Assembly: GCF_052857255.1 (NCBI RefSeq)
Contig: NC_135497.1
Coordinates: 188,719,326-188,783,325 of the forward strand
DNA from: Amblyomma americanum
Taxonomy: Eukaryota; Arthropoda; Arachnida; Ixodida; Ixodidae
Length of the DNA stretch: 64,000 nt
Direction: 5' to 3'
Part shown: in pieces, positions 1 to 10,209 of the stretch
How the letters are laid out: each line of letters starts with the position of its first letter
Position numbering within the stretch: the stretch's first letter is position 1
Notes under the pieces: generated by a model
The model's database searches: none
What the model was told of the DNA's origin: nothing
What the model saw: the letters and a program-made list of their open reading frames with translations, nothing else
Position numbers and translations under genes: made by a program

Positions 1-36
1 ACCCTGTCGTGTAATAAATCATGTTTCATTCGTATT

Positions 37-470
37 GGAAACAGATGTGGCTTACGAAAAGCAGCCTCTTTTACCTCCACGGTAGATAATTCTCAAATTC
101 CTCAAGTAGAAAGTGTGTGTTCTAGGTCTTCTACTACATACATCTGACTGGGACCTTGTGGTCATAAACGCGACCCGTAAATCGGCTCACGCACTCTCGG
201 TCTGATTCGACGCATAGCTATGCACTCTGTCAACTCACAATCACTCCTCTGCTTCGCCTCTGATGTAGGCTGCGCATGTACCTCTAGGGTGCATAATATA
301 CTCCAATGCATCACACACAGCACTGCAGGGAGTTACCGCAGTTTACGGTCCCTCCCATTGGAAACAGATTGGAAACAGATGTCGCTTACGGAAAGCAGCC
401 GCTTTTACCTTCACGGTAGATAATTCTCAAATTCCACTGACAGAAGGCATTTTTTCTAGGGCTCGGACAA
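37..470. repeat. Two-unit direct repeat, period about 334 bp
   Basis: A block of about 85 bases at 37-125 recurs at 371-459 with few differences. Both begin ggaaacagatgt and run through a shared cacggtagataattctcaaa stretch. The sequence between them (126-370) shows no convincing coding potential; short open frames here are interrupted in both copies. It could be two units of a longer satellite-like array cut by the window edge. Confidence 0.7.
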
Positions 471-869
471 GAGGTATAAAAGTTGCGTTAAATAATGTGG
501 AGCGAGGACGGAGCCCTAGGGTACACCGCAGTTGGGGTGAAGTGACCAAAAGGCTTCCCATGGACACGTACATTGAAGGTTCTGTTTGTTAACAAAAGAG
601 TGAATTGAGAGGAGAAACCGATGCGGGAGACAGAGATCCTGAATGGTGCCAAGAATTGCGTAGTGAAGGACGTTATCGTATGCCTTTGTGATATGTCAGT
701 CCCGTACGAACACGGTGATTATTACGATTATTCCTATGATTGTTACATATAGAGTGTAAAAGAGGCAACATTTACACGACTCGAGCAGTCACAAGAATCT
801 CAAATACAATCGTGCCGCTCGGCTCAATAAAGTTGTTTCTCTCTCTCTCCATTCCACTCGTGCCCACTT
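471..869. other. Unassigned sequence
   Basis: No gene or known repeat is recognised. A TATA-like tataaaa lies at 475-481, but no open frame or splice structure downstream supports promoter use. Confidence 0.3.
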
Positions 870-1080
870 TCGATATTGTCCTTATTTACACCGACTCCCT
901 TGCCACCCTTAAGCAGCTCAAGGCTGTCCGGCATACATTCCAAATGTCACAATCCATTCACCAACTCTGCACAAAATAACCCTGTCCTTTGCGTATACTC
1001 GATTTGCATCCATGCTCACGATCCGCATAATATTCATGTGGATGCAGTGTCATATCAGACATCCTGCCACCTTCCCCTCT
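870..1080 (+). pseudogene. Possible RNase H remnant of an I-group LINE
   Basis: The frame at about 870-975 reads IYTDSLATLKQL, which resembles the third acidic motif of the RNase H domain carried by I-group LINEs (compare YTDSLSIL in the well-preserved element at 49194-50102). Nothing else of the domain can be read: the residues after it lie in shifted frames and the first Asp and the Glu motifs are absent. This is a weak call based on one motif. Confidence 0.3.
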
Positions 1081-1144
1081 TCCCCCAGATCCGTTCCTGT
1101 GCCATGTTTTCGAGAAACAAGCTTTGCGCCAGCGAACACGAGCT

Positions 1145-1451
1145 CTGACATCGCACAGCACTGACATCGCACAGCACACGGGCGCCTTAGCGTTTTTCCT
1201 CCATAAAAACGCAGCCACCGCGGTCGGGTTCGAACCCGGGAACTCCGGATCAGTAGTCGAGCGCGTTAAAGATCCCCAGGTGGTCGAAATTATTCCGGAG
1301 CCCTCCACTACGGCACCTCTCTCTTCCTTTCTTCTTTCACTCCCTCCTTTACCCTTCCCTTACGGCGCGGTTCAGGTGCCCAACGATATATGAGACAGAT
1401 ACTGCGCCATTTCCTTCCCCCAAAACCAATTACTATTATATATATATATAT
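1145..1451 (+). mobile_element. Ruka-type tRNA-derived SINE with inverted 5' half
   Basis: Two parts of the tick SINE known as Ruka are joined in opposite orientations. Positions 1161-1263 are the reverse complement of the tRNA-like head (cgggttcgaacccgg B-box region and the head hairpin). Positions 1264-1451 are the sense tail, running from the gatccccaggtggtcg segment to the degenerate ATT/TA run at the 3' end. An extra 16-base duplication of ctgacatcgcacagca sits at 1145-1176. An inverted 5' segment followed by a sense 3' segment is the classic twin-priming outcome of target-primed reverse transcription. Confidence 0.85.
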
Positions 1452-1965
1452 AGTCACCCTTGATGTAGTGTCTCTGTACACCAACATACAGCATGATGAT
1501 GGCATCCGAGCTCTGGTCGCATCCTATGGAAAACACATAAGCGCTGAAGCTCCTAACCAAAGTGCCATCGCTGCACTTACTAATCTGGTCCTCAAACTCA
1601 ACTCTTTCGAAAGTTCTACAACTCCTTTTACCTACAAAACGAGTGGTACCACTATGGGAACGAAAATGGTGCCAAACTATGCCAACATATATATGCATAG
1701 CATTGAATCGGAGTTTATCCGCTCATACCCAACAAAACCGGCTTTTTACAAACGCTTCCTAGACGTCATATTAATGGTATGTACGAAAACCGAGGACCAA
1801 TTCATCCAGTTTATTTCAGCATTTAACGACATACATCCAAACCTCTGTTTCACACACACTTACTCCACCAGTCAAATTAATTTCTTGGACGTCTCAGTTC
1901 GAGTGGAGAAGGGTAGCTTAATCACCAGTGTCTATAGAAAGCCCACGGATAGACAACAGTACTGT
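1452..1965 (+). pseudogene. Penelope-like element reverse transcriptase fragment, catalytically dead
   Basis: The frame contains the characteristic PLE RT blocks in order: TLDVVSLYTNI (motif A), GTTMGTKMVPNYANIYMH (motif B), YKRFLDVILM where motif C should be (R/Y)xDD, then INFLDVSV and SVYRKPTDRQQY. The second aspartate of motif C is Val, so this copy could not polymerise. The N-terminal RT part and the GIY-YIG endonuclease are missing. The fragment starts immediately after the SINE tail, and homology stops near 1965, where the frame runs into unrelated sequence. It is a 5'- and 3'-truncated remnant. Confidence 0.85.
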
Positions 1966-2628
1966 TGTGATCGGAGGCCCCGACAGCGGGGAACAGACGA
2001 GCCCGGCAGGCGCCATCGAACTATGTTTGACCAAAGGTGCTGTCGTCCTGAGAAGAGGATTAGGAACGGCTCCTGGCGACGGTGAGCTGTGGCGAAAGGC
2101 CTCTCATCCCTTCGTCCGGAGTTTGGAATGCGGCATTGCTCCCAAACTGCGCCCTCACGTGGACCGGCAGAAAAACCCGAACAAAGGCGTCGGACCCGCC
2201 TCGCTCGCTTGCACTTGCGCGGCCAGGCAAAGCGGGGGCGGACACGGCTGATTCATCTTACCCTCTGGAATGCCCGGGGCCGTCAGGACGCATCTTTCCA
2301 CGGAGGGCATCACCGCCTGCTAAGCCAACGACCTTATGCACTTGGTCAACCGGTCGGAAACAGCATTCCAAGACCTCAAGGCGCCATAATTCCTTATCGC
2401 CGGTGCACGTGTTTGTGGGGGCGGAGCGGTCACGGGGTTAGGGAAGAGACTATGAAGCATGTGTTGCAGCGCGAACCACAAGAAGGGACGACGACAGGCA
2501 GAGTGAAAAGAGCGCTGACTTCCAACTATTTATTTTCCTGATAGGCCACGCATTTATACACATTTGAACCTTCAGCAGGAAAGGGCAGGCAAAGCAATCA
2601 GCATGAAAGGCATAGGAGATTAGGACAA
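1966..2628. other. Unassigned GC-rich sequence
   Basis: Overlapping open frames on both strands in this GC-rich stretch show no recognisable domain, and none has a supporting splice or start context. They are probably chance frames produced by base composition. Confidence 0.3.
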
Positions 2629-2967
2629 TCACCATCGATCCAGAAACTTCAGCTCTTTCTTGGTTAGAACAACTGATGGCATGCTTACACACCTGTCCTC
2701 TGCACGAGCAATACTTGCCGCCTCTATTATCTCCCTAACACACTGATCATTGTGTCGAGCAACGATTGTGCTTTTTTGGAACGCAGGCGCGCAAGGTTTT
2801 CTGCGGCGACGTGCAGACTCATTGCCACAATTACGACAGTGCGTGCTAAGATGGCCCTGGTCACCATCATTTACATTCTTGTTGTGTTCTTTCAATCTGG
2901 TATTTATGCACCTGCCGGTTTGTCCAATGTATTCGCGTCCGCAGGACAACGGAACCATTCTGGAATA
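2629..2967 (-). pseudogene. Penelope-like element GIY-YIG endonuclease fragment
   Basis: On the minus strand the frame reads VPLSCGREYIGQTGRCINTR followed by LKEH, which is the GIY-YIG core of Penelope-like elements (second Tyr block, conserved Arg and Glu). It ends in a KKELKFLDRW tail before a stop. The RT is absent. Compared with the well-preserved PLE at 30869-32451 it shares the SCG..Y.GQTGRC block and the C-terminal Ser/Lys-rich tail, so the two belong to the same broad lineage. The fragment is oriented opposite to the neighbouring PLE pieces, so it is a separate insertion. Confidence 0.8.
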
Positions 2968-3359
2968 CAGACTATGAAGAGTGTGTCTGCCCATTGGACG
3001 CTTGATCAGCCACCGGTTTCCCTAGCTAGGTGCCTAGGGAATATCCACTGTATTTAAGCCGCGATTTGGCTGGCTTCACAGCACTTCATCTCTGACTTTT
3101 GGTTTCCCTGCTTCTGTTGTAAATATGTAAATAAACCTTCAAGTTTACCAACCCTCCTGAAGGCTTCCCTCCGTCGTCTGCAGAGTTCATCGTCATGCGG
3201 TGAAGACCTCGGTCCCGATAACTAAGCATATCAGTACCTTCATTACAAGAGCTGCCACCCACGCCACTGCAAAAGTTCAATTTCATATTCCCGAGGCATC
3301 AGATTCAAAGGGATCTGCTCACGACCAGAAGACTTCAAAGAAAATTCTAACCGTATGCG
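2968..3359. other. Unassigned sequence
   Basis: No convincing gene or repeat is recognised here. It may be further decayed PLE sequence flanking the fragments on both sides. Confidence 0.2.
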
Positions 3360-4068
3360 GGAGCTTCTGAGGGACCAATGCTATCAGCGGCCTCTATTTT
3401 TGATGATGCCATTAGAAAAGCGGAAGCAAAAAGTCGTAACGAAATGTTTGGGGATCCCCCATCAGCAACCTTCCTAATGTCAACAAAATTCTAAAAAAAC
3501 ATTTCAACATAATCGAACAAAACGATAGACTGTCAAAAATTTTTCCAACAGTTCCACACGTTACCTATAGGCTACCAAAAAAACCTACATAATTATATAG
3601 TTCACTCTACTGTCTATAAGGGAAAGCCCGTGGGTTGCCTACCTTGCAGGAAGAATCGATGTCAAGTTTGCCCGCATATGCGGGCAACAACACTAGCTGA
3701 AAGCACAAGCTCTAAATTCAAACACTCCATCCGTGAAAACTTGAATTGTGACAGTAGTAACGTAGTGTAGATGCTCGAGTGTGGTGATTGTCAGATGCAA
3801 TACATTGGCCAAACCGAGAATTTCTTCCGAATTAGATTCAACAACCACCACGCGAACACCAGATCTCTTCCTCTCCTCCCCCGTCGAAGCATCTTTCCCA
3901 GGAAGGTCACGAGTTTCACAAACTAAAAGTTACGCTGCTACAGAGCGGCTTCCAAAATGCCCGTGAGCGTGAGCAACGAGAGTCATACTTTATATATCAG
4001 TTTAATACTGTGCAGGCCGGTATGAATGAAAACCCTGGTACTCTCTCCACACTTCAGAGATCATAGTC
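3360..4068 (+). pseudogene. Decayed Penelope-like element C-terminal half
   Basis: Pieces of a PLE tail can be read in several frames. A linker resembles that of the copy at 8707-9464 (VPHVTYRLPKKPT), a Cys-rich GCLPCRKNRCQVCPHM-like zinc-binding stretch follows near 3635-3680, and then a GIY-YIG core CGDCQMQYIGQTENFFRIRF at about 3782-3840. The C-terminal RE.ESYFIYQFNT-like block is near 3965-4010. Several frameshifts and in-frame stops separate the blocks. It belongs to the same lineage as 8707-9464, not that of 2629-2967. Confidence 0.7.
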
Positions 4069-4989
4069 CTAGCCCTACTGAAATTCACAGCACCCGGACT
4101 GCATCGCCTGAGGTCATGCCAATTTGCGTGCTTGCTTCCACATGCCGCCCTTCTCCTCCCCCTGCCAGTCTTTCTTGCTCATACCAGAGAAAACAGTTAT
4201 GAGAGCAAAGCATATTGCCTATTCCCCCCCTCAACTTTTTATATTTTTATATATTTTATTTATTTATTTTTTCCTGCTTTGCAGATAATAGAGCGTGATG
4301 CTCCATATAGGGCAGTAACCCATTGCAATAACGCACACTTGGGCGATTTCGCGCCTTCGTTCCCCATTTTCTTTCTGTTACTCTCCCCTCTCTCTCAGTT
4401 TTTAGGAAGGAGCCCTCTTTTTGTCTCCGCGACGGAAGGCGGGCGGAGGCTCCTTCGACGCATCTTCGCGCTTCGTAACCTCACTTAATTGAGGTCTCCT
4501 TCGTTTTAAAATTGCGCTCGTGGCGGGAGGCGTTCCGGAACGACGCTGACCTCCGACGCCGCGCGAATGCAGAAGCATCTATAGCTTTGCGCCGGGATGC
4601 AGGAAACTCAGGCGCCAGACGCCTCTAAGTAGGTAGAAAACAGTGCCTTCCACTGGTTCCATGGTATTGGTGGCTGATCCGGGGTTTTCAGGAATGTACG
4701 AGGGGGCGTGTAAGATCCCGTGAAACTCATAGTTAAGATTTACCTCGTCGGCACGTTGTTGTATTGTAGATGCAAGATCGAACGACACACCGGAGCGAGC
4801 GATGTCATGCTGACGCCAAGTTTCCTCCGACCCCCCCCCCCCCCCCCCCCTACTTTTCCTGCGTCACGTATACGCGGTGTCAAGCAACATGCATGTGACT
4901 GAAACTGAAACTCTGAAGAAGAGAAACTGAAAGTAAGAGAATTGAATTTGAAAATAAGAGAAGAGAAACTGAAACTGCCGCACAGTTCA
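4069..4989. other. Unassigned sequence with AT run and poly-C tract
   Basis: No gene is recognised. The stretch holds an AT-rich run at about 4238-4272 and a run of 20 C at 4831-4850. A purine-rich block of gaaactgaaa-type repeats lies at 4897-4975. Confidence 0.5.
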
Positions 4990-5458
4990 TTACCTGATGG
5001 ACACAACAGTATCACGTATTGCTTAACGTCTTCATAAAACCACTGTTTGTTCGTCTATAACATTAGCAGCATTAGCATATGTTTGCTATTAATGACACCC
5101 AGGTAATGAACATGATTTATTAACTTAAGTAGTGTTGGTTCTGGTGTAACGCACGAATAATTTATAGACATGCCTTTGTGTATACGCCAGAAATTAAATT
5201 GTGAAGCAAGCCTTGAAACTGCCTACCTGATGGACACAACAGTATCACGTATTACTTAACGTCTTCATAAAACCGCTGTTTGTTCGTCTATAACATTAGC
5301 AGCATTATCACATGTTTGCTATTAATGACACCCAGGTAATGAACATGATTTACCAACTTAAGTAGTGTTGGTTCTGGTGTAACGCACAAATAATTTATAG
5401 ACATGCCTTTGTGTATACGCCAGAAATTAAATTTTGAAGCAAGCCTTGAAACTGCCTG
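4990..5458. repeat. Two-unit tandem repeat, period 233 bp
   Basis: The unit beginning acctgatggacacaacagta occurs at about 4991 and again at about 5224. The two copies are near-identical over the whole period, with scattered substitutions only, and end with the shared segment aagccttgaaactgcct. The high identity suggests a recent tandem duplication. No coding potential or transposon ends are seen. Confidence 0.9.
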
Positions 5459-5794
5459 TGCATTTCTCATAAAAAAAGGAAAAAAAAATTATCTTGCTTT
5501 CATAGCATGCGTGTCATCTATATCAGATGTTATTGTAATCTTGAGCTATAACTTGAAATGACCCATGCTGGCTGCCATGAAAAATCACTTTTTTAATTGT
5601 TCAACAAACCTCATAACTCATTTATGCCACGAAAGGAATGATGCTTCACTTATGTCTCATTGCTTTGGTACAGTCATGGTTCATTATGCAACGTAAAATC
5701 TGATTTAGGAATATTTTGTTACTTGTTGCATGGTTTGTTCCTGAAATTCAGCACATCCGCCAGTGTTGCGTTCCCGCGTGGTTTTCTTTTTTGT
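5459..5794. other. Unassigned AT-rich sequence
   Basis: No gene or recognised repeat is visible in this AT-rich stretch. Confidence 0.3.
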
Positions 5795-7140
5795 TAATTG
5801 AGTACAGATGAATAGCCACCGGATTCTTCGCCGATCGCCCAGTGTGGGTTTGTGCAATCTTTTGATAGGCTAACAACAACAGCAACATTGGCCAGGCTAT
5901 CAGGTTCCGCAAGTTAGGTTCACGCAAGCTCCGCTTCAGGTTGATCTGATCTCCTTGCAACGAGTTGCTGATACGCAGGCTGACCCCGTCTTCTATTACG
6001 ACCATATTTACCCGTTCCATGCGAAACATATGCCCGCAAATATCCTAAATGGTCTTCTTTCTGAACACTTACACAATTTTCCTCATCATACTGTTCTCTC
6101 CACTGATGCCTCCGGCAGCTGTGAGAAGGCGGCGATTGGGATATATTCGCAGGATCTGGCTTGGAGCTATTCCGTTCGTATCCCTGATTATACTTCTAAA
6201 TTCTTCGTAGAGTTTTTGGCTATTGGTTTGGTTCTTCTCAAAATTCCCAGACATGTAGCACGGGTTTTTATTCTTGCAGACTGCCTTTCAGTTTTAGGCT
6301 GTCTCCAAAACTCCGGAAAATCTTTATTGAATCGGCCGCTTAGGTTTTTTGTTCCGTGCACAGTGCGTGAGATCCGCTTTGTCCGGGCACCTGCAGGCAT
6401 TCGGGTGTCTATTTTAACGAGGTGGCTGATTTATTGGCAAGGTCAGCTCTCAGCGCTCCTGTAATCTTAATCTATCCCGTCCCTCACCTCATTCTGTTGG
6501 AAACTTCACGTTTCCAGTGGTTACAACATATTTCAGCCAGCTTGAGTAATCCGTTGCTCAATACCGTGGATTTTCACCACTTAAAGTACCCATGGGATGT
6601 CCGGTGGTGTAAATCAAGGCGTTTTGAGGTGTCAATGACGCTTCTGCGATGCAGAATCCCTCACTTAAATGTGTACTTACGCAGATACGGGTTCCCTGCG
6701 ACAAACCTTTGTGTCTCATGTGGGCAAGTTGAAAAATTAGACCATTTTCTCCTCTCTTGCCGGCGGTTGTTCAAGGAAATCAGTATTTGGAGGTCCCTCT
6801 TCCAGTTCTTCTCTCGTTCGGTGCGAGCGCCAAGGAATTCCCGTTAAGCAGTGTTTGTGGCTACCTTCATGATTACATAAGTGCAACTGATCGGTTACCT
6901 TGTTAGCTGTATACAAAATTCTGTCTCATGTCCGAAATGCTTGGTTCTATTCCTGGTAATTCATATTTCTTAAATTTAATTGAATTTTCCTGTCTTTATC
7001 TTGATTCAGTCTTCTACGCCACCGCCTCACGTCTTTTTTCCCGTGCAAATACTTCATTGGCAAATCTCCACTGTACCTTGGCCAATCCCCCCGCGTGGGT
7101 ATGTGCCATATTTACTGAGGTGAAGAAGAAGAGTGTGGAC
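5795..7140 (+). pseudogene. 5'-truncated LINE 3' end: RNase H plus CCHC tail (I-group type)
   Basis: Two overlapping frames carry the C-terminal part of an I-group LINE ORF2. The first (5955-6464) shows RNase H landmarks: STDASGS with the first Asp, FVEFLAI with the Glu and ILADCLSVL with the next Asp. The fourth motif (NEVADLLARS) continues in the other frame (6422-6847), so a frameshift lies near 6390-6420. That frame then reaches a zinc-binding tail, CVSCGQVEKLDHFLLSC (C-x2-C-x8-H-x4-C). RT and endonuclease are absent, as expected for a 5'-truncated insertion. The 3' end near 7140 is approximate because no tail repeat or target duplication could be defined. Confidence 0.7.
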
Positions 7141-8706
7141 TACAAATACTATCTGTACTTGTGCTCTATGTGTTTTTTTTGTCAGTTTGCAATGTAAGCC
7201 ATTACTAGGTGGAAAGGCATGCACGTAATGGACATACCCTGTGCACATGAATGCGGAAAGCTGGCCATGGTTGTCCAAGCATTGCCAACAAAGCAACGGG
7301 ACCTTCAAGAAACAGGATAGGGTTGTGACCCCTCACATGCAATGATTTTCATACAATTTGAAAATGTGGCAATTTACAGCAGTCTCGTGGTTATATTGTT
7401 CAATACAAGCCAGCTCATTTAGGCGGAAACATTTTTAGAGGCCGCCAAAAAGGAACACGTCAAAAAGTTACACATAGCATCCTGTTTCATTGATGTTTAT
7501 ATGTGTGGTAAACGATATGAACAAGCATCTCTTTGTTGGTTAACTGCTTTGCTATCCACGCACTGTCATGCAGTACATACACAATCACAGTTCAGTGACT
7601 GCAGAGCGGTCTGCAACCAGTAACTTGCAACTTTACTATGCAGCAAGCTTCTTTGCACGGTATTTGTTATATTTATCGAACGATGAGATGGAATTGGTAT
7701 GGCTATTTCTACACAGTGCATTTCCTAAAGACTCCTTTCTGCCATACTGTACTTTTTACCCAGAAAGCTTCCTACAGAGTCATTTAAATTGCTACGTATA
7801 AAGATGTTTGTAGCAGGTGTGTGAGCCCGAACAAAAAAAATGTTTTAATTTTCCTTAATTCTTCAGTATTCCTGATTATCCCGACATGGGCATCTATATG
7901 TTGGTACAATTTTTTTCAGTCATCACAACTGATGCACCGATGTGTTTGGTACTAATTCATCTTCAGACCTTTCATGTCTGTTGGGTAAAAAAAATACGAA
8001 ATAATAGTTGGCTGCATTAGTTTTCACTGATATAACTAGCATCACACAGCATGCTCTTGAAATTCCTCTAGCTGTCTGTAATTGGCTTCATTGTATAGCT
8101 TCATACTTGTTTAATTTAAACTCTGCACACTGCTCTTTTCACCGCACATGGCGACATGGCACGCGGAGCCCCGTGGGAATGGGCGAGGAGGATTCAGAGG
8201 TCGGCTGCTACTTCCCTGGAAACCTGGAAGTCACGGTTAATTTCGGAAAGGCAGCTTTCCCCGCTTCCTTTCGTCGTCTTGTCCGTCGTGCGTCGCGTGT
8301 CGCGGCGAACCCGACAAATGGGAGGCCATCAACCCCCTTCCCCTCCCCCTCCCCTCCTGAAGCAGAGGAAAGATCCCACAAATAGTTTCCTAGAGAGGTC
8401 CTTTTTTTCCCTGCGGTCAACGAGGGGTCAAACGACAGGCCCAAGCAGTGTGAGGCAACGTTCTCTGTTCATTCTAGAGACGCAAGCTTACACTGCAAAA
8501 TGAAACCTTGTCTTTCTCTTCCAAATGCAATTGCATTTCATTTTTACAAAATGCAAGTTACATGCTACAGAGATGCAAGGGCTAAAAGCTGCTAAAAAGC
8601 AGCTTGACTGGGCCCAAGCGCCTCTGAAATAGCAGTACACGACAAACGCACTTCAAGCAAAAAAGAATGTTTACATATACGTATAAAAAGCATTAAAAAT
8701 GTTTAC
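7141..8706. other. Unassigned sequence
   Basis: No gene is recognised. A GC-rich block at about 8145-8420 differs in composition from the AT-rich flanks and contains open frames on both strands without a recognisable domain. It may be part of an unrecognised repeat. Confidence 0.3.
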
Positions 8707-9464
8707 GTGCTCTTAACGCAGCGCTATCCACGTTCTTTTATTGATGACGCCATAAGCAGAGCTTCAAATCTGAACCGTATTCAAATATTCCAGGGGCACC
8801 GAAGAGATAACCGAAATGATTACACTACAAACCTTATTCTCACATTTAACAGTAACGCACCGAACATAAACAGAATTCTTAATAAGCACTTTTATATTCT
8901 CCAGCAAAGTCAACGACTATCGAAAATATTTACATGCGCGCCCCGCGTGATTTACAGGCGTGCCAAAAACATTCAGAACCATCTAGTCCACTCCAAGGAA
9001 CACAAAACCCCAAAATATGGATGCCAGCCCTGCAGTAAAGATCGCTGCAAAGTTTGCAAGCACATAAAGACTACGTGTTCCGCAACTATAGTACGAGGTC
9101 AGTTTTCCAGCATTCAATCAACGGCAAGTTTGACTGCGACTCATCAAACATTATTTACCTTCTTGAATGCACTGTGTATAACCAGCAATACAAAGGAAAG
9201 ACAAACACTGCATTCCGCATTCGATTTAACAACCACCGAGCACACACCAAGTCTCTCCCCAATCTTCCCCTATCCAAGCATGTAAACTCAGAAGGACACC
9301 CATTTGACCAACTAAAAGTAACAATTATTCAAGGGGGCTTCAAAAACAGGCGAGAACGTGAACAACGTGAATTCTATTTTATCCACAAGTTTAATACTAT
9401 TCAAGAATGTCTTAACGAAAAGCCTGGTATCCTTTCTTTTATTCACGACCTCCAAACAAAATAA
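8707..9464 (+). pseudogene. Penelope-like element C-terminal region with one frameshift
   Basis: The first frame (8707 to about 9105) gives the post-RT linker of a PLE and a Cys-rich motif, CQPCSKDRCKVCKH. The second frame (from about 9100 to 9464) continues with SINGKFDCDSSNIIYLLEC, the GIY-YIG core YKGKTNTAFRIRFNNHRAHT, and the C-terminal block REREQREFYFIHKFNT. One frameshift near 9098-9110 separates them; otherwise the protein is well conserved. The RT palm is missing, so the copy is 5'-truncated. The Arg of RIRF and the NHRAH block are intact. The sequence is of a different lineage from the PLE at 30869-32451. Confidence 0.85.
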
Positions 9465-10209
9465 TACTGCACCTCTCGTTAATTGGCTAACTCAGATATA
9501 CCCTTTATAACTCCTAGTGTATATCCCAGGCAATCATACCCCTCCTTACTTACACTATCCTGCCTCGTGCAGTATTAATAAGCTTTGACGTTCTTTCCTT
9601 ACTTTTTTCCGACAATTTGAAATCTTTGTACACAGCTAGCCCAGCCCTCCTCCACTACAACCAAGTATTCCCGACGAAGTCGGTTCAACGACCCGCCCAG
9701 GGAGAGGGGTGCACCGTTCAGTGAAACCCAGACCCCCTGAGTAAGTTTTTACACATGTGCTCGTTAACGTAGCCCACTCCTTCCTTAACGTTCTAGCCCT
9801 CGGCTCACCGGAAATTAGTGAGACCACCCCAAAAGGCGCCTGGTTTGGCCTGTTCGTCGCTGCCAGTGTCATTTGCGCAGCGGCGCCTCTTTGGCCACGC
9901 ATCTGCAGCGGCGCCCATCTTTGTGTTTGTGCATTTTGTTTGTGTCTTGTTTGCACGTTTTGCTTCGTACGCCTGTGGTTGCCGCGCTGCCCATGTCGCG
10001 GGCACCGTCTTCCTCTCCCTTTCTCTCGTTTCGCCATCTCCTTTTTTTACCCCGTCCTTCCTTACTAGAATAGTCCGCCCCCCCCCCCTTTTTTTCTTCT
10101 CTTTCTATTTTTTGCTTCCTCCCCCAATCTTGTCCCTGTCTGCTCCCCACACCCCTATCTTTATTTTTTTTTACTTTTTTGTTCAATTTTTTTAACTGAA
10201 ATGAAAACA
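9465..10209. other. Unassigned sequence with pyrimidine-rich stretch
   Basis: The first part may hold the 3' untranslated end of the PLE upstream. From about 10000 to 10195 the plus strand is strongly pyrimidine-rich, with C and T runs. Long open frames here on both strands are products of that composition and show no domain. Confidence 0.3.
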
